Notes: generated by a model not told the origin, from the letters alone. 64,000 nucleotides of DNA from an uncultured Parabacteroides sp. (GCA_949289155.1 CASEMX010000004.1:62001-126000), one strand, 5' to 3'; counted from the stretch's first letter, positions 8,981 through 18,028 are shown. Made by a program: numbers and translations.

Positions 8981-10417
8981 TTATACATTATAATATTGTT
9001 CCCAACCTTTACGTGGCGGTTCGCCGACCAACATCTTATTTGCAAACGGGTCGTTGGTGATTTGCTTCGTATCGCGGTCGAACACCAATTTACGGTTCAG
9101 ACGTTGTGCCAAAACGCCGAGACAGAACACTTGGCTGAGCGGGCCGGCTATTTCGAACGGAGAGCGGGTTTTCTCTTTGCCTTGGCAGGCCAAAAGGAAA
9201 TTCGCATAGTGGTTGGACGGACTCTTCGGAACTTCCGGCAATTTGGAGGCCATCTCTTTCGCTTTCTCTTCCGGAATGATAGACAAAGTGCTGCCATGCG
9301 AGCCTCCTTTAAAGGTCAGCGTCTTGGTATAAATCTCTTTTCCCGGATTCAGTTTCGCCGGCTGAATCTTTCCTCCGGCTACAGTCGGGATATTCGGGTC
9401 CAATTCCGATACGCCATATCCTTCCGGAACCGGCGGGATATTGTCCAATCCGTCATACCATGTCACATCTACCGCCGGCATATTCCCACGTTCCGGGAAT
9501 TTGAACAACAAAGTAGAAGACATCGGGAAGAAGAACGGATTATGGTCTTTCAAGTAGAGCGGATTGACCTCGTAAGGCAAGCCTAAATCGAGGAACTGGT
9601 GGGCTGTGTCGAGGATATGCGCACCCCAATCGCCCAAAGCGCCCATGCCGAAATCATACCAACAACGCCATTGCCCCAAATGATAGTCATGATTGTACTC
9701 GTGATACTGCGTCACGCCCAACCAAGTGTCCCAGTCCATCGTTTCCGGGATGGGTTCGCCCATCGGCATGTGCTTGATGTTCGGATTCCAGCCATGCCAG
9801 CGGCGGGAATTGTTCATGTGCGCCGTAATAGCGGTTACATCCTTGATAATGCCGGCCTCCTGCCATGCTTTAAACTGGAAATAGTTCCCTTCAGAGTGTC
9901 CTTGATTTCCCATCTGCGTTACTACGCCATACTTCTTGGCTGCCCTCATCATGATTTCAATCTCATGAAATGTCCGCGCCATCGGTTTCTCTACATAGAC
10001 ATGGATTCCATGCGCCATCGCCTCTATCGTAATCGGGAAATGGGAATGGTCGGGCACACCTACCGTTACCGCGTCAATTTTGCCCGCCATCTGGTCGAAC
10101 ATCTTCCGGAAATCCTGATAACGCGGGACCTTCGGGAACATATTGATAATCTCCTGCGTATGTTTAGCCCCCATATCCACATCACAAAGGGCCACGACAT
10201 TGCAAAGTCCGGTATTATATAACTCTTTAGCTATCTCGCCTCCACGATTTCCGATACCTATGAAGGCAATATTCACACGGTCGTTAGCACTAACCAACGG
10301 ATTCTTCGGCATCGTGCTTGCCTTAGCCGGAATCCAGAACGAAGGGATGGCCGAAACAGCCGAAAGCGCCAGTGCCTGCTTCAGGAACGAACGGCGCGAC
10401 ATTTCTGATTTCGTCAT
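8981..10417 (-). CDS. Tat-exported Gfo/Idh/MocA family oxidoreductase
   Basis: NAD(P)-dependent sugar or inositol oxidoreductase-like protein, 478 residues. A twin-arginine signal SRRSFLKQALALSA (about 7-20) predicts export as a folded protein with bound cofactor. Rossmann motif GIGNRG at 54-59; the family catalytic segment EKPMART at 143-149, followed by QMGNQGHSEG. The large C-terminal alpha/beta domain contains many Trp/His residues (WRCWYDFGMGALGDWG AHI region), as in the exported Bacteroidetes/Planctomycetes subgroup and GH109-like enzymes. The substrate is unknown. It lies beyond the susD terminator and has its own promoter, so it is probably not part of the susCD operon. Confidence 0.9.
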   Translation of the reverse strand: MTKSEMSRRSFLKQALALSAVSAIPSFWIPAKASTMPKNPLVSANDRVNIAFIGIGNRGGEIAKELYNTGLCNVVALCDVDMGAKHTQEIINMFPKVPRYQDFRKMFDQMAGKIDAVTVGVPDHSHFPITIEAMAHGIHVYVEKPMARTFHEIEIMMRAAKKYGVVTQMGNQGHSEGNYFQFKAWQEAGIIKDVTAITAHMNNSRRWHGWNPNIKHMPMGEPIPETMDWDTWLGVTQYHEYNHDYHLGQWRCWYDFGMGALGDWGAHILDTAHQFLDLGLPYEVNPLYLKDHNPFFFPMSSTLLFKFPERGNMPAVDVTWYDGLDNIPPVPEGYGVSELDPNIPTVAGGKIQPAKLNPGKEIYTKTLTFKGGSHGSTLSIIPEEKAKEMASKLPEVPKSPSNHYANFLLACQGKEKTRSPFEIAGPLSQVFCLGVLAQRLNRKLVFDRDTKQITNDPFANKMLVGEPPRKGWEQYYNV

Positions 10418-10457
10418 GGTTGAATAATTTGATTTAAGTAGACTTTAAATTGTGCGC

Positions 10458-10489
10458 TAAAAGTACAGTTTTTCTTTTTGTCTTGCAAA
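10458..10489 (-). promoter_or_regulatory. Predicted promoter of the Gfo/Idh gene
   Basis: On the minus strand, TTTG (10489-10486), a 20-bp spacer, then TACTTTTA (10465-10458). This fits the Bacteroidetes -33/-7 arrangement with one mismatch in the -7 box, about 40 bp before the ATG. Confidence 0.6.
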
Positions 10490-10519
10490 TGAAAACGAAA
10501 TAAGCCGCTTTTTTCAGTA

Positions 10520-11566
10520 GGAGTTAAAGGAGTTAAAGCAGTTAGTCCGCTTTCGCGGACAGGAGTTAGAGCCGAATGCTTTTTGTATGTATTACTTTGA
10601 ATATACTCTCAAAAAGGTATTGGCTTTAACTCCTTTAACTCCTGTAACTGCTCTAACTCCTGATTACCAAGTGGTCAGAAACCTTCCCGCGCTCCAACGA
10701 GAGACTTTCCAAGGGTTCGGAAAACTTGCAGAAGGAGTTAAAGGAGTTAGAGGAGTTAGTGCTCCGCACAGAAGTTAAAGCCGAATGTTTTTTGTTTGTA
10801 TGATTTTGGATGTACCCTCAAAAAAGTATTGGCTTTAACTCCTTTAACTGCTATAACTCCTTTAACTCCTTATTGCTAATTAGCCGGAAACACTGCCACA
10901 AGTACTAAAGGAGTTAGAGGAGTTAGTGCTCCGCACAGAAGTTAAAGCCGAATGTTTTTTGTTTGTATGATTTTAGATGTACCCTCAAAAAAGTATTGGC
11001 TTTAACTCCTTTAACTGCTATAACTCCTTTAACTCCTTATTACTTATTAGCCGGAAACACTGCCACAAGTACTAAAGGAGTTAGAGGAGTTAGCGCTCCG
11101 CACAGAAGTTAAAGCCGAATGTTTTTGTTTGTATGATTTTAGATATACCCTCAAAAAGGTATTGGCTTTAACTCCTTTAACTTCTATAACTGCTTTAACT
11201 CCTTATTACTTATTAGCCGGAAACACTGCCACAAGTGCTAAAGAAGTTAGAGGAGTTAGCGCTGCGCGCAGGAGTTAAAGCCGAATGTTTTTTGTTTGTA
11301 TGATTTTGGATGTACCCTCAAAAAGGTATTGGCTTTAACTCCTTTAACTGCTATAACTCCTTTAACTCCTTATTACTTATTAGCCGGAAACACAGCCACA
11401 AGTACTAAAGGAGTTAGAGGAGTTAGCGCTTCGCGCAGGAGTTAGAGCCGAATGTCTTTTGTATGTAAGGTTTAGATGTATCTTCAAAAAGGTATTGGCT
11501 TTAACTCCTTTAACTGCTATAACTCCTTTAACTCCTTTAACTCCTTATTGCTAATTAGCCGGAAAC
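10520..11566. repeat. Tandem 167-bp repeat array rich in GGAGTTAAAG words
   Basis: About 1.05 kb without a gene. The landmark CCGAATG recurs at 10572, 10781, 10948, 11115, 11281 and 11448, so the last five units have a period of 166-167 bp. Each unit contains a long imperfect hairpin: GGAGTTARAGCCGAATG-like left arm, an A/T-rich middle, and TATTGGCTTTAACTCC as right arm, then runs of 9-bp words CTTTAACTC. The first unit (10520-10721) differs and is nearly identical, in inverse orientation, to 58252-58457. Short frames inside it are repeat translations. The array lies beyond the terminator of susD and before the promoter of the oxidoreductase. Confidence 0.9.
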
Positions 11567-11585
11567 CTGTTTTCGGAACTCTCCG

Positions 11586-11632
11586 GAAATAAAAAGAGGG
11601 TAAAATCAAGATTTGTTTTGACTTTACCCTCT
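11586..11632 (-). terminator. Intrinsic terminator of the first susCD operon
   Basis: A 15-bp stem (11595-11609 with 11618-11632, one mismatch, arm AGAGGGTAAAATCAA) with an 8-nt loop. On the minus strand it is followed by TTTTTATTTCC. It begins 24 bp after the susD stop codon. Confidence 0.85.
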
Positions 11633-11655
11633 CGAAAATGAAAGATTTATCCTAA

Positions 11656-13365
11656 TCAATTATAACCCGGATTCTGTTCCAACAGCGGGTTAGCGCTCAA
11701 TGTCTGGTAGTTGATAGGATAACGGTTATAGTTTTCGTCGTTCGTTGCCTTGTGGTCCCACCAATCTTCCGTTACGTAAGCATCCCAGCGGATAAGGTCA
11801 GTACGGCGACGGCCTTCGCGGATAAACTCTTGCAACCATTCGTCCAAGAAGCGGTATTTATCCAAATTAGCAACCGTAACAGGGTCCGGGTCATTGCCAC
11901 CTTCGAAGTTACGCTTACGGATAGTGTTAATCAAATCGGCAGCGCCTTGTGCATCGCCCAAACGGAATTTGCACTCAGCCAATGTATAATACACCTCTGC
12001 CAGGCGGATAACCGGACAATCCGGATTGAAACGCTCATTATACTCGCTCTGATTGGGCAGCGGGCTAATCTTCAATACGCGGACACCGGAGTTTTCTTCT
12101 GCCACACCGATATTAGAAGGCATATCTGCATAGCTGTCATAATTTACACCCAATTGGCTCAACGGAGCAATCTGGTCGACTACGTTTAATACCTGGCCCG
12201 TATATTCACGACCGCCTAAGCATTGGTATTCCGGGAAGTCCGGGTTCTGCAATCTGCCGACGATGAACATACCGCGATACTGGCGTCCGCCTTCGTAAAC
12301 GTAAAGTTGCTTACGGATATCCTGGTCGTTGAAGGTCTCGTACGGATTCCCCAGATTGTATTCATACAGATTCCCTTCCGGGTCACGGCCCGGAGTCAAG
12401 CACAAACCATTATTACCACCGGCATCTTGCAATCCACCTAAATACTGGTAGAAGTTATATGGACAAGAAAAAGCAGTCAAACCGCCATCGGTCTCACCCG
12501 TTGCATTCTCGCTCGGAACGGTCCAGATGATTTCCGGACAAGTTTCATTCCCCCAACCGAACACTTCGCGGAAATCGTTCGCCAAAGCATACTGTCCATA
12601 CTTTCCGTCGATGATATCTTGGCAAACCTGTGCAGCTTCTTCGTACATCGGCTGACCGATATAAGATTCTGCATTGAAATACAAGCGCATCTTCAAACAA
12701 GCAGCTACGGCTTGGTGGATAATGTTCGTTTCCTGTTCGCCCAATACGGTCTTTACAGGCAAATTGGGGATAGAAGTATCCAATAAGGAATCGATAAAGT
12801 TGAATGTCTCCAAATCAGTAGAACGGCCCTTCACATCTTCTTGCGTAGAAGTATATAAAGGCATTCCACCAAACATATCCAACGCGTCCAAATAGAAACA
12901 AGCCACCAAAACATTCAACTGGTTCAGCATAGAAGTACGGTCTTCTTCTGTCATGCCGATAGCTTCGAAATCGACTGTTTCCAAATCTTCTTTCGCACTC
13001 CAAGCTTGAGCAACACCCATCGTGGTCAAATCCCAACCATCTTTGAATGTGCTGATATCATCGGCGAACTGATGGTGGTGGATATTCTGATAAACTGCAC
13101 CATCGAACCAGTCGTTACCACGAGTCGGCACACACATGGCATCCGTTCCCAATTCCATACAACGAACGCGGGCATCGTTCTGTGCTTCCCACCAACGCCA
13201 GTGTGTAAACGGTCGGTTAAAACGCGACCAAACGGCGTCGGAATTTGTATAATAAGTCTCAGGAACGACCTGCGAATAGAATGTCGGGTCCACATCGCAA
13301 GATGTAGCCAGCAACAGACAAGAAGCTCCTGCCAACAATAAATTCTTTATTTTAATGCTTTTCAT
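11656..13365 (-). CDS. SusD/RagB-family nutrient-binding outer-membrane lipoprotein
   Basis: Surface glycan- or peptide-binding partner of the SusC porin encoded just upstream (18-bp gap). Lipoprotein signal with lipobox LATSC (Cys23) and a following Asp, as in surface-exposed Bacteroidetes lipoproteins. 569 residues, within the usual SusD range. TPR-like helices in the N-terminal half, and a typical SusD C-terminal region with CPVIRLAEVYYTLAECKFRLGD, LINTIRKRNF and FIREGRRRTDLIRWD. The ligand cannot be predicted, because no glycosidase or lyase lies beside the pair. Its expression should follow the invertible-type promoter upstream of the susC gene. Confidence 0.95.
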   Translation of the reverse strand: MKSIKIKNLLLAGASCLLLATSCDVDPTFYSQVVPETYYTNSDAVWSRFNRPFTHWRWWEAQNDARVRCMELGTDAMCVPTRGNDWFDGAVYQNIHHHQFADDISTFKDGWDLTTMGVAQAWSAKEDLETVDFEAIGMTEEDRTSMLNQLNVLVACFYLDALDMFGGMPLYTSTQEDVKGRSTDLETFNFIDSLLDTSIPNLPVKTVLGEQETNIIHQAVAACLKMRLYFNAESYIGQPMYEEAAQVCQDIIDGKYGQYALANDFREVFGWGNETCPEIIWTVPSENATGETDGGLTAFSCPYNFYQYLGGLQDAGGNNGLCLTPGRDPEGNLYEYNLGNPYETFNDQDIRKQLYVYEGGRQYRGMFIVGRLQNPDFPEYQCLGGREYTGQVLNVVDQIAPLSQLGVNYDSYADMPSNIGVAEENSGVRVLKISPLPNQSEYNERFNPDCPVIRLAEVYYTLAECKFRLGDAQGAADLINTIRKRNFEGGNDPDPVTVANLDKYRFLDEWLQEFIREGRRRTDLIRWDAYVTEDWWDHKATNDENYNRYPINYQTLSANPLLEQNPGYN

Positions 13366-13383
13366 TTTACTTTCAATTTTAGA

Positions 13384-16300
13384 TTAGAATGATACTTGAA
13401 TACCTAATGTATAAGTGCGGACAATCGGGTCGCAGTTCCAAACTTTATCTACACCGCCTTCCCATCCGGTAATATTCACTTCCGGATTATAGCCGGAGTA
13501 ACCGGTGATAGTCGCTACATTACCCACTGTTCCGTAAACACGTACATGATCAACCAAGTTGTTGGTGTATTTTTTCAGACTTAATGTATAACCTAACGTA
13601 ATTGCATCAATCTTCAAGAACGAACCATCTTCCAAGAAGTAGTCGCACAACTGCTTCACGCCACGAATCTGGTTGTATTTCGGGTCGCTTAACGCCGGTT
13701 TCCACAAGTTCCACTGACCTGCACCGTTTGCACCTTGAATACCTAAGTACATCGGCCACGTGTTGTACACATCGAAGCCAATCCAGCTACGCATATTGAT
13801 ACCCAAGTCGAAGTTCTTATAGCGGAATGAGTTATTCCATCCCATCATAACCTTCGGCAGATAATTGCCGATGAATTGCTTATCGTTTACCGTCTTTTCT
13901 CCGGCTGGAATAACCTCGCCATCTTTGTTATACAGCAAGAAATCGCCATTTTCATCAAATCCGGCGAACTTCCAGATATAGTATGCACCGATTTCAGCTC
14001 CATCTTGTAACAGAGAAGCATCGCCCGGCCATCCCGGTTCGTCGAATGCGTTACCTACAATCTGCGTTCCATCGCCCCAAGTAGAAAGCACTTTACCGCT
14101 GTTGTGGCTCAGGTTCAAGTTGGAAGTCCACGTAAAGTCTTTTGTCTGGATGATATCTCCGCCGACTTCGAATTCCCAACCTTTACTTTCCATTTCACCG
14201 ATGTTCTGCCACTGTTGAGCATTTGGATAAGGCGGTTGCGGAACGTTTACGTTGTACAACATTCCGTCAATCTTACGGCGATATACATCGAACTTACCAT
14301 AGAGACGGTTATTGAAGAAAGCATAGTCGATACCGACGTTCCATTCTTTCTTTTCCTCCCATCCTAATCCCGGGTTTACGTTCGAAGTCGGTCCGTAAGT
14401 ATATGCCCATCCTCCGGTAGGCAACATCCAGTACGCATCCGAGCTCAGAGTATTTGCCATATAAGATGCGCTAAAGTCATTGTTACCGGTTACTCCATAA
14501 CCGAAACGAAGCTTCAAGTCGCTCAACCAAGTGAAGTCTTTCATGAACTCTTCGCCTGATATACGCCATCCGGCTGATACTGCCCAGAAGTTACCCCAAC
14601 GGTTGTCTGCCGCGAACTTAGAAGAACCTTCATGACGAAGTGTTGCGGATAACATATACTTATCTTGGTAAGAATAGTTGGCACGGGCATACAAAGCGAA
14701 CAAACGTTCCGTGATGTTCTTGCTGGAGTTCATCGCAGCTTTACCATCTGCCAAATAAGTACCTTTACCTATATCCCAGAACTTCACGTTATCCACCAAG
14801 AAGTTGTAGTTCGTCATACTGAAGAAGTCACCGTTCGCTTCAAAATAAGAATAACCGGCAACCGCATTCAAGTTATGTCCGCCTTCGAAGTCTTTCAGGT
14901 AAGTGAAATAACCTTCAGATGTCAAATTTTCCAACTTCTGGAAACTTAAATAAGCACGACCTGAACGGTTATTCGTAACCTCAGTACGATGATAACGGGA
15001 ATCGAAGCTATGCAATTCGTATTGACGGTTTTCATAACCCAATGTCTGCGTATAGTTCAAGCCTTCAATCGGCTTAATGTTCAATTTCATGGTTACTTCC
15101 GGCTTGAACCATGTATCAATACCTTCGTACGTATTCAACATACGGTCGGCTACGATGTTATAGTCCAATGTTTCACCCGTCCATACGTTATAACCGCTTG
15201 GGCTATTCTCATCATACGGCGAACGAGTCGGGTTGTTATACAAAGCCTGCTTGAAGTTCGGTTTCAAATCTTCATCTTGGTCATTTTGGTCGGCGTTACC
15301 ATTGTTGGTAAATGAAGTACGCATCGTACGGCGATAGTCCACAATCGGACGAACTTCCAACCATCCGTCGAACAACTTGAAACTTGCGTTCAAACGCCCG
15401 CCATAGTCCCGACGATTATCCTTTATGGCAATACCTTCGTTCGTTTCATAGAAGAAAGAGGTATAAACCTGTGCATTCTCTGTTCCTAACTCCAATGACA
15501 AGTGATGCTTCTGAGAGAAATTATCCTTCTGCAACATAGCATCCCACCAGTCCGCATCCTGACCATAATCTACAATATTCACATCCGTACGTGCACGATA
15601 TTCGTCTGCAGTCAGCATTTCCGGCTTGTTGTAGTTCTGTTTCTTGGAGAGTTCCGTGCTATAATTCAGTTTGACTTTGCCGTTCGTGTTCGAACCGCTC
15701 TTTGTCGTAATCAAGATGACACCCGATGCAGCACGCGTACCATAGATGGCTCCGGCAGAGGCATCCTTCAATACATCGATAGACTTGATATCGTCTTGGT
15801 TTAATGCGCGGATATCACCGCCCGGGAAACCATCGACGACAATCAACGGCTCTTTTCCTGAATTAATAGAAGTTAAGCCACGCAACTGAATCGTTGTCTT
15901 ATCATTGGCTCCACCGCTATTGGCCATCACCAAACCACTGATTTTACCTTGTAAGGAGTTTGTGATATCCGAACCGCCCACACCCTTCATCATATCGCCG
16001 GCTGACAAGGAAGTCACTGAGCTGGTTACCTGTTTCTTTTCCATCGTACCGTAACCCACTACCACAACCTCTTCCAATTGCTCGGAATCCTCAGAAAGGG
16101 TTACTTGGATATTTGTTTGATTTCCTACAGGTATCTCTTTGGTTACATAACCGATGTAGGAAACCTCTAAGATAGCATTCTCCGGAACGTCCTGCAATGT
16201 TACTTGACCGTTCAGGTCTGTCACGTTTCCATTGGTTGTTCCTTTGATAATTACGTTAGCACCTATCAGTTCGCCTGCCGAATCTGATACCTTCACTGTT

Positions 16301-16476
16301 ACTGTTTTACCATTCTGAGTTATTGACTCTATTTTAGGACCGTTATCCAATCCTGTACCTGTCGCTCCGAATACCGGAACAGACGATAACATCAATAACC
16401 CTGTGGTAAGCAAGACAGAACTTGGTCTAATTAAACCAATCCGCTTTTGCATGTTTTTCTTACTGCACTTTTCCAT
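13384..16476 (-). CDS. SusC/RagA-family TonB-linked outer-membrane protein
   Basis: TonB-dependent importer working with the SusD protein downstream. Signal peptide to about residue 38 (SSVPVFGA), a carboxypeptidase-regulatory-like domain (about 60-135: VKVSDSAGELIGANVIIKG ... LEVSYIGYVT), the TonB-box-like segment EEVVVVGYGTMEKK, the plug with LQGKISGLVMANSGG, PLIVVDGFPGG and SIDVLKDASAGAIYGTRAAS, then a beta-barrel ending in Phe. 1030 residues is typical. A second start at Met9 would also leave a signal peptide. The 5' leader would run through the left arm of a 25-bp inverted repeat. No sigma/anti-sigma or hybrid two-component regulator adjoins it. Confidence 0.96.
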   Translation of the reverse strand: MEKCSKKNMQKRIGLIRPSSVLLTTGLLMLSSVPVFGATGTGLDNGPKIESITQNGKTVTVKVSDSAGELIGANVIIKGTTNGNVTDLNGQVTLQDVPENAILEVSYIGYVTKEIPVGNQTNIQVTLSEDSEQLEEVVVVGYGTMEKKQVTSSVTSLSAGDMMKGVGGSDITNSLQGKISGLVMANSGGANDKTTIQLRGLTSINSGKEPLIVVDGFPGGDIRALNQDDIKSIDVLKDASAGAIYGTRAASGVILITTKSGSNTNGKVKLNYSTELSKKQNYNKPEMLTADEYRARTDVNIVDYGQDADWWDAMLQKDNFSQKHHLSLELGTENAQVYTSFFYETNEGIAIKDNRRDYGGRLNASFKLFDGWLEVRPIVDYRRTMRTSFTNNGNADQNDQDEDLKPNFKQALYNNPTRSPYDENSPSGYNVWTGETLDYNIVADRMLNTYEGIDTWFKPEVTMKLNIKPIEGLNYTQTLGYENRQYELHSFDSRYHRTEVTNNRSGRAYLSFQKLENLTSEGYFTYLKDFEGGHNLNAVAGYSYFEANGDFFSMTNYNFLVDNVKFWDIGKGTYLADGKAAMNSSKNITERLFALYARANYSYQDKYMLSATLRHEGSSKFAADNRWGNFWAVSAGWRISGEEFMKDFTWLSDLKLRFGYGVTGNNDFSASYMANTLSSDAYWMLPTGGWAYTYGPTSNVNPGLGWEEKKEWNVGIDYAFFNNRLYGKFDVYRRKIDGMLYNVNVPQPPYPNAQQWQNIGEMESKGWEFEVGGDIIQTKDFTWTSNLNLSHNSGKVLSTWGDGTQIVGNAFDEPGWPGDASLLQDGAEIGAYYIWKFAGFDENGDFLLYNKDGEVIPAGEKTVNDKQFIGNYLPKVMMGWNNSFRYKNFDLGINMRSWIGFDVYNTWPMYLGIQGANGAGQWNLWKPALSDPKYNQIRGVKQLCDYFLEDGSFLKIDAITLGYTLSLKKYTNNLVDHVRVYGTVGNVATITGYSGYNPEVNITGWEGGVDKVWNCDPIVRTYTLGIQVSF

Positions 16477-16559
16477 TACGGGTTCTTAATTTTGTAAAGA
16501 TTAACGACTAAAAACACTGATTTGTCCCAATAAACCAATTTAACATTCATTTTATTCGG

Positions 16560-16584
16560 GACAGAGTACTACAAGAACTATGGT
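16560..16584 (+). repeat. Left 25-bp inverted repeat of the susC promoter segment
   Basis: Exact reverse complement of 16728-16752. It lies in the predicted 5' leader of susC, 84 bp before the start codon. Confidence 0.95.
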
Positions 16585-16617
16585 GTTCTTCATGCATAAT
16601 TCGTTGTTAGCACGCCG

Positions 16618-16648
16618 CAAAATTAAAATATTTTTCTTATTAGAGAAA
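16618..16648 (-). promoter_or_regulatory. Predicted susC promoter inside the inverted repeats
   Basis: On the minus strand, TTTC (16648-16645), a 19-bp spacer, then TAATTTTG (16625-16618), followed by CGGCG. This matches TTTG-N19-21-TAnnTTTG with one mismatch in the -33 box. Transcription would start near 16611. Confidence 0.75.
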
Positions 16649-16727
16649 AGAATTTGATAAAAATAATGACACAATAGCTAATTAACATTTACAATTCCGC
16701 TTTTTCACCAGTAAAATCCATAAAAAG

Positions 16728-16752
16728 ACCATAGTTCTTGTAGTACTCTGTC
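16728..16752 (-). repeat. Right 25-bp inverted repeat of the susC promoter segment
   Basis: Exact reverse complement of 16560-16584. It lies between the promoter segment and the rightward membrane-protein genes. Confidence 0.95.
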
Positions 16753-16868
16753 TTAAATAAAGCAAAACAAGCCCCGCTATTTCTATCCGCATGCACAAAT
16801 AAACCATCCTACAAATAAATTAACCTAAAGATAACGTAGCGATAACCTTCCTTCCGGCGGGCGGGCTG

Positions 16869-16876
16869 TACTTTTG
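16869..16876 (+). promoter_or_regulatory. Predicted -7 element of the membrane-protein pair
   Basis: TACTTTTG followed by CAG, 29 bp before the ATG at 16906. Strong -7 match; the -33 element is unclear. Confidence 0.6.
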
Positions 16877-16905
16877 CAGTGTAAACTTTAAAAACACATT
16901 GCAAC

Positions 16906-17433
16906 ATGAAAGAAACAATTACTTCAAACCGTGTGGAAGTCGAGATGAAAAGCGGGTCGTGGCTGGGCATTCTCGGCATCCTGTTTATTCTGAATGCGCT
17001 CTTATCCTACGAAGCTATTTGGGGAGATTTCCAATCACCGCTTCCGTTGAAGGGCTTTACGGCATTCCTCGTTTACTTTGCTATCTATTATGTCGTCCGC
17101 ATCCTTTTTACCTTTATTTATATAAGGGACCGCAAGGCGTACCGTTGGACAAAAAAACTGGAATGCCGGTGGGTGAAGCCCATTACGATGCTGCAATACC
17201 GCGTCGTCCAGTTCGTTCCGTTCCTTCTGCTGGGCTATTTGCCGACATTCTATGGCTTTTGCAGCGGCGATGCCCTCTTTTTCGGATTCGGATTGCTTTA
17301 TTCCACTCTCAGCGTCTTTATGCTTTACACGCTCTGGCAACTGCGCGCGTTCAATAACAACGACCTTCTTCAAAGCAAGGAGGGCAAAAAAGAAATACTC
17401 ATCATTAAACGAAATAATTATGGAAACTTCTAA
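16906..17433 (+). CDS. Small multi-pass membrane protein, paralogue of the next gene
   Basis: 175 residues with four hydrophobic segments (about 20-35, 50-75, 100-120, 122-145) and a charged C-terminus (KEGKKEILIIKRNN). Not confidently recognised. The segment VQFVPFLLLGYLPTFYGFCSG aligns with the next protein (LFTPSLLLGWLPLLHGFCTG), as does LWQLRAFNNNDLL with LWKLRPFDDEDRI, so the two are paralogues. The layout resembles the C-terminal half of DUF3267-type membrane metalloproteases, but no HExxH motif is present; that link is tentative. The gene overlaps its partner by 14 nt. It also lies on the far side of the invertible segment, so a flipped promoter would point at it. Confidence 0.75.
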   Translation: MKETITSNRVEVEMKSGSWLGILGILFILNALLSYEAIWGDFQSPLPLKGFTAFLVYFAIYYVVRILFTFIYIRDRKAYRWTKKLECRWVKPITMLQYRVVQFVPFLLLGYLPTFYGFCSGDALFFGFGLLYSTLSVFMLYTLWQLRAFNNNDLLQSKEGKKEILIIKRNNYGNF

Positions 17434-18028
17434 CAACACCAACCGCCACTATCCGCAGGAAGGCACTGAAATTCGTTTGCGCCCTGTGCGCACCAACCTG
17501 CTTTCCCTTTTGATGTTATTCTTGATGCTTGTCGGCAGCATCCTTTTGTTCAACGCCATCTGGGACCAGCCCAGCACGGCCTACAGCGGCGGCTATAACA
17601 CCGGCTATAAACTGGGGCTACTGGCACGGATGATGATTAAAGAGGGCGGCGCATGGTATATGATTGGCTGGCTCCTGATTTATCTCGCCCTGCAATACGG
17701 CGCACTGTTTTTCTTTTCCGGGAAGAACCGCCACGCCATCCGCTTCATGAGCACGTGGGCATCCATCGGTTGGGGACTTTACCAGCCTATTCCGCTGAAA
17801 TACTACCGCATCATGCTGTTTACTCCGTCGTTGCTGTTGGGATGGCTCCCGTTGCTGCATGGCTTTTGTACCGGCAGTTTTGGATGGTTCGCCCTCGGTT
17901 TGTGGGGACTCTTCAGCTCCTTCGTGGACTATTACTGCCTTTGGAAACTCCGTCCGTTCGACGATGAAGACCGAATCGTCAACGAGAAAGGCAGCCTCAA
18001 TATCCGAATCATCAAGCAGGCCTATTAA
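17420..18028 (+). CDS. Multi-pass membrane protein, paralogue of the previous gene
   Basis: 202 residues from the ATG at 17420 (METSNNTNRH). The frame is open upstream to 17252, but that part overlaps the previous gene in another frame and should not be coding. Hydrophobic segments at about 25-45, 72-92, 118-140 and 143-162. It shares with its neighbour the YRIMLFTPSLLLGWLP region, a GFC motif and the W-K-L-R-P-F ending followed by an acidic tail. No catalytic motif. Function unknown; the tight overlap and paralogy suggest a heteromeric membrane complex (inference). No terminator was seen before the DUF362 gene. Confidence 0.75.
   Translation: METSNNTNRHYPQEGTEIRLRPVRTNLLSLLMLFLMLVGSILLFNAIWDQPSTAYSGGYNTGYKLGLLARMMIKEGGAWYMIGWLLIYLALQYGALFFFSGKNRHAIRFMSTWASIGWGLYQPIPLKYYRIMLFTPSLLLGWLPLLHGFCTGSFGWFALGLWGLFSSFVDYYCLWKLRPFDDEDRIVNEKGSLNIRIIKQAY

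Larger units (their letters stand above)
16560..16752. other. Candidate invertible promoter segment upstream of susC
   Basis: Two perfect 25-bp inverted repeats (16560-16584 and 16728-16752; the left arm begins GACAGAGTACTACAAG) enclose 143 bp. The only good promoter inside points left, towards susC, and its transcript would cross the left repeat. This is the arrangement described for phase-variable susC/susD promoters in Bacteroides, where a site-specific recombinase flips the segment. In this assembly the promoter is in the ON orientation for susC. No recombinase gene is present in the window, so it would act in trans. A hairpin with a 143-nt loop is a weaker explanation. Confidence 0.8.

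Noticed and set aside
10587..10778. 63-codon frame MYYFEYTLKKVLALTPLTP, also found inverted near 58.35 kb
   Set aside because: The shared peptide comes from the duplicated intergenic repeat (TTTAACTCC words), not from a conserved gene.
16560..16752. Inverted repeats as ends of an insertion sequence or small transposon
   Set aside because: The 143 bp between them holds a promoter and no coding sequence, no target-site duplication was seen, and the position before susC fits a promoter switch better.
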